DNA from: Aureivirga sp. CE67
GTDB taxonomy: Bacteria; Bacteroidota; Bacteroidia; Flavobacteriales; Flavobacteriaceae
DNA length: 64,000 nucleotides
Assembly (NCBI RefSeq): GCF_015767245.1
Contig: NZ_JADOTV010000004.1
Location: 62,001-126,000, forward strand
Direction of reading: 5' to 3'
The stretch's first letter is position 1, and each line of letters opens with the position of its first letter. This document shows positions 53,091-61,836 of the stretch, piece by piece. Position numbers and translations under genes: made by a program. Below the pieces are notes generated by a model. The model ran no database searches, was not told where the DNA came from, and saw only the letters and a list, made by a program, of their open reading frames with translations.

Positions 53091-55298
53091 TTGAAAAGAT
53101 TTCCCCATTATACACAAGCTGAAAGAAAAGATTGTGGACCTACTTGTTTAAAGATTATCGGAAAACATTATGGTAAAACAATCCAGATTGAAAAACTTAG
53201 AGAATTAGCCAAAACAAATCGTGGAGATGGAAGTTTGTTATTTGGTTTAAGTGATGCAGCAGAAAAAATTGGTTTTAAAAGTACAGTTTATCAGCTTGAT
53301 TTTAATACTTTACTAGATGCACCTTTCCCTTTTATTGTTCATTGGGATAAGAAACATTATGTTGTAGTTTATGACATAAAGAAAAAAAGAAATGGTTATA
53401 AAATTTACATTTCCGATCCAGCTATTGGAAAATATACAGTAACAGAAAAGGAATTTATTAATCATTGGATTGATAGACATGCGGATGAAAATACAGAAGA
53501 CGGAATTTTACTTTTAATAGAGCCTTCGGAAGAATTTTATAAAATGAATTCGGAATATGAAAAAAGAAGTAAATCCGATTTTTCATTTGTTACTAGATAT
53601 TTCTTCAGATATAAAAAATATTTATTTCAGTTACTTCTTGGGTTGATGGTAGCGAGTATTCTACAAATAATCCTTCCTTTTTTAACGCAAAGTATTGTAG
53701 ATATTGGAATTCAAAACCAAGATATTAGTTTTGTATATTTAATGTTGATGGCTCAATTAGCAATCTTTTTAGGAAGAAGCTCAATTGAAATAATACGAAG
53801 CTGGCTTTTATTAAATATTGGTTCCAGAATTAATATTTCTATGATTTCGGACTTTATTTATAAATTAATGAAGCTTCCGATTTCTTATTTCCAAAAAGCT
53901 GCAATTGGAGATATGATTATGAAAATTAATGATCATGAAAGAATCAAAAAGTTAATTACAACTTCATTTTTAGATGTAATTCTTTCTATTTTCAATTTGT
54001 TAATCTTCGGATTTATTCTAGCATTTTTTAACTGGAAGATTTTTACAATATTCTTAATAGGAAGTATTTTCTATTTCCTATGGATTACTTTTTTCCTAAA
54101 ACGAAGAAAAAAATTAGATTATCTACTTTTTGCTCAAAGAAGTAGTGAACAAGATAAAGTTCATGAACTTTTATACGGAATGCAAGAAATAAAACTTCAC
54201 AATGCAGAAACAAAAATGCGTTGGAAGTGGGAATTTCAACAAGCAATTCTTTATAAAACAGCCATGAAAAGTTTGGTTTTAGAACAAACACAAAGTACTG
54301 GTTCTTCTTTTATAAATGAATTAAAAAACCTTTTGATTACGGTAGTTTCTGCTGCATTGGTGATTGAAGGAGAATTAACGCTGGGAACAATGTTGGCAAT
54401 TGCAAGTATTGTTGGTCAATTAAATGTTCCTGTTTTAAATCTGATTAATTTTATAAAAGATGCTCAAGATGCAAAGATTGCAATGGAACGACTTTTGGAA
54501 ATTCACAATACGCCAAATGAAACTCCAGATAACATGGAGCGAAATTTAGAGCTTCCAGAAAAAACAGATATCACGCTGAATAATATTACTTTTCAATATC
54601 CGAATAGTTATGATCCTGTAATTGAAAATTTGAACCTAAACATTCCTGCGAATAAAATTACTGCAATTGTAGGAACGAGTGGAAGTGGAAAAACAACATT
54701 ATTGAAACTACTTTTGAGTTTTTATAAAGTAAATAAAGGAAAGATTAAAGTTGGAGACATTGATTTAGAAAATATTGATCCGAAAGTTTGGAGAGAAAAC
54801 TGTGGAGTTGTAATGCAAGAAGGTTTTGTTTTTGATGAATCGATTGCCAAAAATATTGCGATTGGAGAAAATTATATTGATAAAAAACGATTAATTGAAG
54901 CTGTTACAGTTGCAAATATTCGAGAGTATATCGAAAGTCTTCCGTTAAATTATAACACCACTTTAGGTAGAGAAGGAGGAAGTTTGAGTACAGGACAAAA
55001 ACAACGATTATTGATTGCGAGAGCTGTTTATAAAAATCCAAAAATCTTATTTTTCGATGAGGCAACTTCTGCTTTAGATGCAAATAATGAGCGAATTATT
55101 ATGGATAATCTAAATCGTTTTTTTACAAATAAAACGGTAATTGTGATTGCACACAGGCTTAGTACGGTTAAAAATGCAGATCAGATTGTGGTTCTTGAAA
55201 AAGGAAAGATTGTAGAAGTAGGAACGCATGATGAGTTAGTTTATGCAGAAGGAAATTATTATCATTTAGTTAAAAATCAATTAGAGTTAGGAAGTTAA
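53091..55298 (+). CDS. Peptidase C39 ABC exporter (PCAT)
   Basis: 735 residues. The N-terminal C39 peptidase has Gln 9, Cys 15 (DCGPTC), His 89 (KKHYVVVY) and Asp 109 (ISDP), so the double-glycine protease is intact. Six spans follow (about 175-450). The ATPase has Walker A GTSGSGKTTLL, a signature LSTGQ in place of LSGGQ, Walker B ILFFDEATSALD and the H-loop IVIAHRLSTV. It should cut the GG leaders and export the cores. The start is TTG at 53091, chosen for N-terminal fit. It abuts the HlyD gene. Confidence 0.93.
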   Translation: MKRFPHYTQAERKDCGPTCLKIIGKHYGKTIQIEKLRELAKTNRGDGSLLFGLSDAAEKIGFKSTVYQLDFNTLLDAPFPFIVHWDKKHYVVVYDIKKKRNGYKIYISDPAIGKYTVTEKEFINHWIDRHADENTEDGILLLIEPSEEFYKMNSEYEKRSKSDFSFVTRYFFRYKKYLFQLLLGLMVASILQIILPFLTQSIVDIGIQNQDISFVYLMLMAQLAIFLGRSSIEIIRSWLLLNIGSRINISMISDFIYKLMKLPISYFQKAAIGDMIMKINDHERIKKLITTSFLDVILSIFNLLIFGFILAFFNWKIFTIFLIGSIFYFLWITFFLKRRKKLDYLLFAQRSSEQDKVHELLYGMQEIKLHNAETKMRWKWEFQQAILYKTAMKSLVLEQTQSTGSSFINELKNLLITVVSAALVIEGELTLGTMLAIASIVGQLNVPVLNLINFIKDAQDAKIAMERLLEIHNTPNETPDNMERNLELPEKTDITLNNITFQYPNSYDPVIENLNLNIPANKITAIVGTSGSGKTTLLKLLLSFYKVNKGKIKVGDIDLENIDPKVWRENCGVVMQEGFVFDESIAKNIAIGENYIDKKRLIEAVTVANIREYIESLPLNYNTTLGREGGSLSTGQKQRLLIARAVYKNPKILFFDEATSALDANNERIIMDNLNRFFTNKTVIVIAHRLSTVKNADQIVVLEKGKIVEVGTHDELVYAEGNYYHLVKNQLELGS

Positions 55299-56603
55299 AT
55301 GCCATTACAAGAAGACGACATAGAGTTAAGAAGCGAAGAAATTCGTGAGATATTAGAAGATGTTCCACATGCTTTTCTTAGGTGGGGAAATTCTATTTTA
55401 TTTATTACAGTGTTTCTTTTGTTGGCACTGACTTGGTTTATAAAATATCCAGATAAAATTGCTGGAGAAGCAACGCTTACAACGGAAATTCCACCAGAGA
55501 AAATTTACACAAAAATTACGTCGAATATTGATACGATTTTTGTTTCTAATAATAGCGAAGTTCAGAAAAATAGTGTGCTTGCTGTTTTAGAAAATAGTGG
55601 AGATTATCATGATATTTTTAAACTTAAAAAAATAGTAGATACTGTAAAATCGAACAAAGCACATTTTTATTTTCCTTTTGAAAGATTAGATCCAATGTTG
55701 TTGGGTGAAGTAAATAATGCTTTCGAGGTTTTTGAAACGAATTATACTAATTATATTCTTCATCAAAAATTACATCCTTATGAAGGTGATTTTCTTGCCA
55801 TAAAAGAAGAGATTTTTCAAGCAAATCAACAGTTGAACACTTTTTACACACAAAAAGAATTGCAACAAAAAGAGTTGAATTTTCAGAAAAAAGAATTGGA
55901 AAGAAATAAAAAACTTCATGATAAAGGAATTATTTCTACACAAGAATATGAGAAAAAACAATTGGAGTTTTTAAATTTTGAAAAGCAGTTTAAATCAATA
56001 AATAACGACATTTCAGCTGTAAAACAAAGATTGGCTACTATTGATAAAAACTCAAAATCTACTGAAATTCGTAAAATTCAAGATGATACGCAGCTGCGTA
56101 AAAAAGTTGTACAATCTTTCAATAATTTAAAAAGAGCAATTAAAGATTGGGAACTAAAATATGTGTTGAAATCTTCGATTCACGGACAAGTTTCTTTTTT
56201 AAATATTTGGCATGAAAATCAGAATTTAAAACAAGGAGATTTGGTTTTCCATATTTTACCAATCGAAAAATCTGTGTATATCAGTAAGATTCAGATTCCA
56301 AGAAGAAATTCTGGTAAAATTAGAATTGGTCAGAAGGTTTTGATGAAATTGGATAATTTTCCTTATAACGAATTTGGAATGTTGATCGGAAATGTACAAT
56401 CGATTTCTAAAATTCCGGATAACTCTGGGAATTACCATATTGATGTAGTTATTGCTAATGATAAACTGATTACAAACTATAAAAAAGAGATTCCTTTTCA
56501 GCAAGAAATGAAAGGAACTGCGGAAATTATTACAGATGATTTACGTCTTTTAGAAAGAGTTTTTTATCAGTTCAAAAAATTAACATCGAATAACAATATT
56601 TAA
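55299..56603 (+). CDS. HlyD family secretion adaptor
   Basis: 434 residues. A short cytoplasmic N-terminus, one span (about residues 30-49), a lipoyl-like half (TKITSNIDTIFVSNNSEVQKNSVLAVLENSG), a long coiled coil (about 165-270) and a beta-barrel end with VFHILPIEKSVYISKIQIP. It bridges the ABC exporter to an outer-membrane channel. The start directly abuts the exporter stop. No TolC-type gene is in the window, so that partner must be shared or elsewhere. Confidence 0.92.
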   Translation: MPLQEDDIELRSEEIREILEDVPHAFLRWGNSILFITVFLLLALTWFIKYPDKIAGEATLTTEIPPEKIYTKITSNIDTIFVSNNSEVQKNSVLAVLENSGDYHDIFKLKKIVDTVKSNKAHFYFPFERLDPMLLGEVNNAFEVFETNYTNYILHQKLHPYEGDFLAIKEEIFQANQQLNTFYTQKELQQKELNFQKKELERNKKLHDKGIISTQEYEKKQLEFLNFEKQFKSINNDISAVKQRLATIDKNSKSTEIRKIQDDTQLRKKVVQSFNNLKRAIKDWELKYVLKSSIHGQVSFLNIWHENQNLKQGDLVFHILPIEKSVYISKIQIPRRNSGKIRIGQKVLMKLDNFPYNEFGMLIGNVQSISKIPDNSGNYHIDVVIANDKLITNYKKEIPFQQEMKGTAEIITDDLRLLERVFYQFKKLTSNNNI

Positions 56604-56621
56604 GCTTATTCAGTTTAAGTA

Positions 56622-56652
56622 TTGTTTATTTTTCAAAATCATACTACATTTG
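56622..56652 (+). promoter_or_regulatory. Promoter of the Cys/His-rich protein gene
   Basis: TTG at 56622-56624, a 20-base spacer and TACATTTG at 56645-56652, a full consensus match. It lies 24 bases before the ATG, so this gene starts a new unit after the secretion genes. Confidence 0.65.
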
Positions 56653-56676
56653 CGTGCTTTTATTTTTGAATAAACA

Positions 56677-57072
56677 ATGAAATCACAAATAGCAGGAATT
56701 TTTTTTTACATACTTTATTTTGTCGCAATGGTTCGACCAATTGTGCCTGTATTGGAGTATCATGTAAATAAAGATTATATTGTTTCTGTTTTGTGTGAAA
56801 ACCGAAATAAGCCAGCTTTGGCTTGTAATGGAAAATGTTATTTGAAAAAGCAGATGCACAAAGCTTATCATGTAGATCATGATGAAGATAATCATAATCA
56901 TGATCACACAGGGTTACCTGAAATTGATATGTCAAAGTATCCTGTAAGTCTTCTAGATTTTGCTATAATTCAAATAAAAAGACCTAAAACATCTCTTGAA
57001 AACCCCAGTTTCGCAAGAGAACTAGCCTATTTTAATCTCATTTACGATTTAGACAAACCACCAATTTCTTAA
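56677..57072 (+). CDS. Small Cys/His-rich membrane protein, probably metal-related
   Basis: 131 residues. One N-terminal span (about residues 5-25, with RPIVPV) and then an extracytoplasmic part with Cys 40, Cys 50 and Cys 54 (LACNGKCYLKKQMHK) and a His cluster at 61-77 (VDHDEDNHNHDH). The CNGKC motif followed by a TonB receptor is a pattern I know from other Bacteroidota, where a link with copper or other metals is suspected. No enzyme motif is seen. Confidence 0.7.
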   Translation: MKSQIAGIFFYILYFVAMVRPIVPVLEYHVNKDYIVSVLCENRNKPALACNGKCYLKKQMHKAYHVDHDEDNHNHDHTGLPEIDMSKYPVSLLDFAIIQIKRPKTSLENPSFARELAYFNLIYDLDKPPIS

Positions 57073-57138
57073 TATAGATTTATTTTCAAGATTAAACATT
57101 ATCACGATTGATTTTGTATAATAGCATTCAGTTTATCA

Positions 57139-57171
57139 AGTTCCCCTCTTGAGAGGGGTTAGGGGTGTGTT
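57139..57171 (+). repeat. GC-rich dispersed repeat, copy A
   Basis: TTCCCCTCTTGAGAGGGG then TTAGGGGTGTGT. It is palindromic in its first half (CCCCTCTTGAGAGGGG). Copies B (57349-57378) and C (59981-60015) are related. Its GC content is far above the surroundings. Confidence 0.7.
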
Positions 57172-57348
57172 TTTTATGAAACAAAATTCCCTCATAAGAT
57201 TTTAATCGTGATAATGACTATTATAAATTAGAAGTATTTTCCTATTTCTAAGAATAGTTATGCCTTGAAATTAACATCTATAATCTACAAAATGGGAAGT
57301 TTACAAGTGAATTAAATTTAATATTACAATTATTTACAGACTTACAAA

Positions 57349-57378
57349 TTCCCCTCTCGAGAGAGGCTAGAGGTGTGT
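57349..57378 (+). repeat. GC-rich dispersed repeat, copy B
   Basis: TTCCCCTCTCGAGAGAGG then CTAGAGGTGTGT. Same layout as copy A with changes in the stem (CTCTCGAGAG) and loop. Confidence 0.65.
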
Positions 57379-57631
57379 AATTCAATAAATAACCTACTTT
57401 GTAAAAAGACAAATTTCCCAAACAACTACAAAGAAATTTTAATTAAAAAACAATAAAACCATATTGATTTTTTTAAAGTGAAAATTAATTGCTGTCGCGA
57501 GTTTGTAACTCGTGACTATACTAATATGAATGTATTTTATAAAAGTATTCTAGATTATTTTTCTGAAAATCGATAACGGTTATAAATATTGAAAACAAAA
57601 AGATTTTCAATACGTCAAATCGTACTCAAAA

Positions 57632-59938
57632 ATGAGAAATACAATTTTATCTCTAGTAACAATTTTACTAATGGGATTAACAACATATGCCCAAAATATC
57701 ACTGTAAAAGGAAAAGTAACAAATGAAAAAAATGGAAATCCTTTACTTGGTGTTACACTGATTGTCGAAAATTCTGAAGAATGGACAACAACTGATGAAC
57801 AAGGAGAATTCACACTTGAAAATGTAAAAGAAAAGCAATTTGTAGAAGTTTCTATGATTGGATTTATTTCTAAAAAAGTACAAATTACAGGTGAAGTTTT
57901 AGAAATAAAATTAAAAGAATCTACGCTAGAATTAGAAACTGTTGTTGTTTCTGCTTCAAGAACCACACAAAATAGAAAAGAAGTTCCGATTGCAATTTCT
58001 GCGATTTCGGCAAAAACAATCGAAGAAGAAGAACCGAATACTGCCGATCAAGTATTAAATCAGGTTGCTGGAGTAAACATGGTTGATTTAGGAAACGAAC
58101 AACACATGATGTCGATTCGTCAACCAATTTCTACAAAAAGTTTGTTTTTATACTTAGAAGATGGAATTCCAATTCGTCCGACTGGGGTTTTCAATCATAA
58201 TGCACTTTTAGAAATGAATCTTGCAGCAACAAGACAAATCGAAGTAATTCGAGGACCATATTCATCATTATATGGAAGTGAAGCAGTTGGTGGAGCGATT
58301 AATTTTTTAACAGCAAATCCAACAAAAGATTTATCTGGAGCAATTTCAGTTCGTGGGAACTCTAACGGATATGAAAGAGCAGATGTAAATATTTCTAAAA
58401 CTTTTGGAAAAACTGGAGTTTATTTAGGAGGATATAGAGCTCGAATTACCGATGGTTATAGAGAATATGGAGATTTTAATAAGACTGCTTTATCAGGAAA
58501 AATCAATCATGAATTTTCAGAGAAATTAAAATGGACAACTACTTTTTCGCATATCAAATATCGTAGTGATATGAGTGGAAGTATCGGTGAAGATAAGTTT
58601 TATGACAAAGATTTTTCTTCAAATCACACATTTACTTTTCGTGATGTGTTAGCTTTTCGTCTTCGTTCTACTTTGTCAAATCTGTGGAATGAAAACAATT
58701 TAACTTCTTTCACTTTTGTTTATAGAGATAATTCGATTCAGCAAAATCCTTCTTATAGAATTGATAATGGAGCGGAAAATGATTCTTATACTTTTGGAGA
58801 ATTAAATGAAAACCGTTTTAATAGTTATGGAGCAATTGTACAACACAATTTGAGCATTCCTTCAGCTAGATTAAAATTCAATATTGGAGCGAGTTTAGAT
58901 TTTAGTCCAAATACTTTTAAAGCAGAAGAAATTGAAGTTTACAGAAATGCAGAAGGACAATTTGCATCGTATACACAGACTGGAAATTTCCGTTCAAATT
59001 ATGCCGTAGATTTAATCAATATTGGTAGTTATCTGACTGTAGAATACGCACTTTTAGAGAATTTAATTATCAATGGAGGTCTTCGTTTTGATTCTTTTAA
59101 TTATGATTTTACAAATAGATTAGAAGATGCCGCAAACTTCAAAGCGCCAAATACTGTAACAACTTTTAATACTCTAACACCAAGAATTGGTTCAGTTCTG
59201 AATTTGAAAAATAATTTAAATATTTATGGAAACTTCAGTAAAGGATTTGTTCCGCCAAGTGTTGGAGAATTATACAAAAGATCTTTTGTGCCAGAATTAG
59301 ATCCAGCGAAATTTACGAACTACGAAATTGGTTTTTGGAAAACATTTTTCAATGAAAAAGTTTATATCGATATCGCTGCTTATTATTTAAAAGGAAAAGA
59401 TGAAATCGTTTCTGTAACTGTAAAAGATGGAGATAAAAAGCTTTTTGAGAATAGAAATGCAGGAGAAACGAAACATTATGGTTTAGAATATTCTTTCCGT
59501 TTTGCACCAACCAAACAAGTACATTTCAGAACAAGTGGAGCTTTTTCACAACATGAATTTGTAGATTATGTGACACAGATTCAAAATGGAGCTCCAGCAA
59601 AAGATTATAGTGGGAAAATAATGCCAACAGCTCCAAGCTGGGTTTCTAATACGGAGATTGCTTATACTCCAAATTACTTAGAAGGTTTTCGTATTGCAAT
59701 GGAGTGGCAACACATCAATCATTATTATACAGATGAAGCAAATACAAACGAATATGCAGGATATGATTTATTCAACTTGAGAACAAGTTATAAATTCAAA
59801 AATGTAAAAGTTTGGGCAAACTTCATCAATGTATTTGACAAATTATATTCTACAAGAACTTCAACAAGATGGGGAAGAACTTCTTTCACACCAGGAGCTC
59901 CATCAACAGTTGATTTAGGAATAAAATACCAATTTTAA
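57632..59938 (+). CDS. TonB-dependent outer-membrane receptor
   Basis: 768 residues. Signal peptide to MGLTTYA, then a carboxypeptidase-like domain (ITVKGKVTNEKNGNPLLGVT, residues 23-110), a plug domain (EEEPNTADQVLNQVAGVNM, about residues 130-230) and a C-terminal beta-barrel ending in Phe (DLGIKYQF). It takes up a large or scarce ligand, using energy from TonB. Given the flanking Cys/His protein and the CxCC propeller lipoprotein, a metal or metal chelate is a reasonable guess. It is not a SusC type, because no SusD follows. Confidence 0.92.
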   Translation: MRNTILSLVTILLMGLTTYAQNITVKGKVTNEKNGNPLLGVTLIVENSEEWTTTDEQGEFTLENVKEKQFVEVSMIGFISKKVQITGEVLEIKLKESTLELETVVVSASRTTQNRKEVPIAISAISAKTIEEEEPNTADQVLNQVAGVNMVDLGNEQHMMSIRQPISTKSLFLYLEDGIPIRPTGVFNHNALLEMNLAATRQIEVIRGPYSSLYGSEAVGGAINFLTANPTKDLSGAISVRGNSNGYERADVNISKTFGKTGVYLGGYRARITDGYREYGDFNKTALSGKINHEFSEKLKWTTTFSHIKYRSDMSGSIGEDKFYDKDFSSNHTFTFRDVLAFRLRSTLSNLWNENNLTSFTFVYRDNSIQQNPSYRIDNGAENDSYTFGELNENRFNSYGAIVQHNLSIPSARLKFNIGASLDFSPNTFKAEEIEVYRNAEGQFASYTQTGNFRSNYAVDLINIGSYLTVEYALLENLIINGGLRFDSFNYDFTNRLEDAANFKAPNTVTTFNTLTPRIGSVLNLKNNLNIYGNFSKGFVPPSVGELYKRSFVPELDPAKFTNYEIGFWKTFFNEKVYIDIAAYYLKGKDEIVSVTVKDGDKKLFENRNAGETKHYGLEYSFRFAPTKQVHFRTSGAFSQHEFVDYVTQIQNGAPAKDYSGKIMPTAPSWVSNTEIAYTPNYLEGFRIAMEWQHINHYYTDEANTNEYAGYDLFNLRTSYKFKNVKVWANFINVFDKLYSTRTSTRWGRTSFTPGAPSTVDLGIKYQF

Positions 59939-59950
59939 TTTTAAAAAATA

Positions 59951-59969
59951 GACTGAGCGAAGCGAAGTC
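59951..59969 (+). repeat. Short dispersed repeat, copy 2
   Basis: GACTGAGCGAAGCGAAGTC, related to copies at 26852-26871 and 62517-62536 with one base fewer. Confidence 0.6.
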
Positions 59970-59980
59970 AGAATCACTCA

Positions 59981-60015
59981 TTCCCCTCCTTATAAAAGGT
60001 GGGGCTAGGGGTGGT
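59981..60015 (+). repeat. GC-rich dispersed repeat, copy C
   Basis: TTCCCCTCCTTATAAAAGG then TGGGGCTAGGGGTGGT. Shares the CCCCTC and TAGGGGTG ends with copies A and B while the middle is longer. It sits 15 bases before the lipoprotein start. Confidence 0.6.
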
Positions 60016-60030
60016 ATAAAAACTAAAAAC

Positions 60031-61254
60031 ATGTTCAGAAAAACAATCCTAATAACCATCTTTTCCTTACTAATTATTTCTTGTACAGAAAAGAAAAAAT
60101 CAGTTGTGAAAACATCTGATTTTGAAGTGAAAGTTTTAGAAAAAGAAATTATTTCTAAAAATAAGTACAATGCTTCCGGACCTTATTTTTCTAAGAAAGG
60201 AAGTGAAATAACTTTAAATTGGTCAGAAGAAATTGATTCCAATTATACTACAATTTTAAAATATAAAAATATAAATCAACCAAAAATCAAAACCGTTCTT
60301 CCATCAAAAGGAATGCAATCTCATGGGGAGAGTATGGCGAAAATAATCCAAGATACTTTTGGAAATACAATTGCAATTTTTCGAATCAAGGCTGCTACTA
60401 AAAAGAATAAATATGGAGGTTTTATTTATTATTCGATTTCCAAAGATCAAGGGGAAACTTGGACAGAGAAGCAAAAATTAGTGAAAGATGAAACTTCTGG
60501 AAGTCAGAGTTTTTATGACGTAGCACTTTTAGGTTCTGGGAATGTTGGAATTATTTGGTTAGACAATCGAAAACCAAAAGAAATCAAGCAGGGAAGTAGT
60601 TTGTATTTTGCTAAAACAAATCAGAATGGAGAATTTACAAATGAAAAAGTGCTTTCTACAGGAACTTGCCAATGTTGTAGAACGGATTTGTTTGTCAATA
60701 AAAATGGGAAAATCGACATTGCTTTTCGAAATATTGTAGCAGAAAAATATCGTGATATTTACAATATTACTTCTGAAGATCATGGCGAAAACTTTTCTGT
60801 TGCAAAACGAATTTCTCCAGATAATTGGAAATTAAAAGGTTGTCCACACACTGGTCCTTCGATTGCTTTTAATGGGAAAACTACAGGGATCATTTGGTAC
60901 ACGGCAGCAGATGGAAAGCAAGGAGTGAATTTTGTAGAAAAAGTAAATGAATCTTTTGATTTTTCGCAATCCAACCTTCTAACTTCTATTGCAAAACATC
61001 CACAAATGATTGCTGATAATTTCGGAAATTATTTTGCAACCTATGAAGAAATCACGGAAGATGGACAACAAAGAATAGTTTTACACATCATTTATAACAA
61101 TGGAAAAATGGAAATTATCCCAATTTCTGATGCTAAAGGTTTAAATCGTTATCCTGTAATCACCAAAAAAACAGACAAAGATTTAATGATCGCTTGGATT
61201 AAAGATTTTGAGGAGGTTTCTAAGATTATAAAAGTGGATGTGGAGTTGAGATAA
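60031..61254 (+). CDS. Sialidase-like beta-propeller lipoprotein with CxCC motif
   Basis: 407 residues with lipobox IISC (Cys 18). The BNR/Asp-box style repeats (YYSISKDQGETWTEKQ, YNITSEDHGENFSVAK) give a six-bladed propeller like sialidases, but the sialidase Arg triad is not evident, so the sugar-cleaving role is doubtful. Cys 213, 215 and 216 (TCQCCRTD) and Cys 271 with His 273 (GCPHTG) form a possible metal site. It lies 92 bases after the TonB receptor and is probably its surface partner. Confidence 0.72.
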   Translation: MFRKTILITIFSLLIISCTEKKKSVVKTSDFEVKVLEKEIISKNKYNASGPYFSKKGSEITLNWSEEIDSNYTTILKYKNINQPKIKTVLPSKGMQSHGESMAKIIQDTFGNTIAIFRIKAATKKNKYGGFIYYSISKDQGETWTEKQKLVKDETSGSQSFYDVALLGSGNVGIIWLDNRKPKEIKQGSSLYFAKTNQNGEFTNEKVLSTGTCQCCRTDLFVNKNGKIDIAFRNIVAEKYRDIYNITSEDHGENFSVAKRISPDNWKLKGCPHTGPSIAFNGKTTGIIWYTAADGKQGVNFVEKVNESFDFSQSNLLTSIAKHPQMIADNFGNYFATYEEITEDGQQRIVLHIIYNNGKMEIIPISDAKGLNRYPVITKKTDKDLMIAWIKDFEEVSKIIKVDVELR

Positions 61255-61261
61255 ATTAATT

Positions 61262-61420
61262 TGGGACTTTCCCTAACGGGTCGGGCTTTTCGTTTCAAGT
61301 TTTTTGTTTAAAAAAAAGAATTTCTAAGCAATCCGTGGGCTTCTTAGGTCGCCTCCTTTTGCTAAGAAATTCTAATTTTTTAATTCAAAAAAGCTTTCCA
61401 CTACAATCCCTAAGCTTTTT
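61262..61420. repeat. Composite palindromic repeat element
   Basis: The left end reads CCCTAACGGGTCGGGCTTT (from about 61271) and the right end CTTTCCACTACAATCCCTAA (from about 61394), which are often paired in flavobacterial dispersed elements. Nested inside is a hairpin with GAATTTCTAAGCA (61318-61330) and TGCTAAGAAATTC (61360-61372). No ORF. It lies between a plus-strand lipoprotein and a minus-strand gene. Confidence 0.6.
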
Positions 61421-61715
61421 TATTTCTTTTTTTAAATCTAATTTCTCTACTAAAAAGAATTAATAATAGAATGAGAACAAGTAAACCAATATTGATGAGA
61501 ATTTTTTCGTTGGATTCATCAACCTGCTTTCTCCATAATTCCATTAAATTATTTATAGCTTCCGAATCTTCGATTTTAAATTCAGTTCTATATTTTTCAC
61601 GCATTAAATGACTAGATTTTATTCTAGTGATGTTTAAATTTAAAATATTATAGATGATTGTAATTGCAGTAACAATTATAGAATAGTCATAAACTATTTG
61701 GATGTGATTCTTCAT
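61410..61715 (-). CDS. Small membrane protein of unknown function
   Basis: 101 residues from the ATG at 61715. A longer frame to 61778 gives 21 further residues with a Cys that could be a signal or lipobox, so the start is uncertain. Two spans (about residues 8-28 and 76-94 from 61715) flank a charged middle (EKYRTEFKIEDSEAINNLMELW). No family recognised. The 3' end overlaps the repeat element. Confidence 0.55.
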   Translation of the reverse strand: MKNHIQIVYDYSIIVTAITIIYNILNLNITRIKSSHLMREKYRTEFKIEDSEAINNLMELWRKQVDESNEKILINIGLLVLILLLILFSREIRFKKRNKKA

Positions 61716-61771
61716 GTTATTTTTTCGTGAAGATAAGAAAGAACATCCATTAATAAAACTGCAAAAAAACA

Positions 61772-61797
61772 AAAGCACACTAAGTAAAGTGTGCTTG
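61772..61797 (-). terminator. Intrinsic terminator
   Basis: Stem AAGCACACT with AGTGTGCTT around a short loop, with T-rich DNA on the minus strand side, 40 bases past the stop of the gene at 61837. Confidence 0.7.
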
Positions 61798-61836
61798 CAA
61801 AATTTTGAATAAAAAATATATTATAAGTTATAAAAA

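Larger units (their letters stand above)
57073..57631. other. Long intergenic region with nested repeats before the TonB receptor
   Basis: No gene. It holds a 13-bp perfect inverted repeat (57097-57109 and 57204-57216) around a GC-rich repeat, a second GC-rich repeat at 57349-57378, and near 57494-57518 a CGAGTTTGTAACTCGTGAC palindrome. The receptor promoter should be in the last part but I cannot fix it. Confidence 0.6.

Noticed and set aside
57607-57966. 119-residue minus-strand ORF over the TonB receptor start
   Set aside because: Antisense shadow of a strongly coding frame, no start signal, Ser- and Phe-rich as expected from reverse reading.
60031-61254. Calling the propeller lipoprotein a true sialidase
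   Set aside because: Asp-box-like repeats are present but the Arg triad is not evident, and the CxCC site and TonB context suggest another role.
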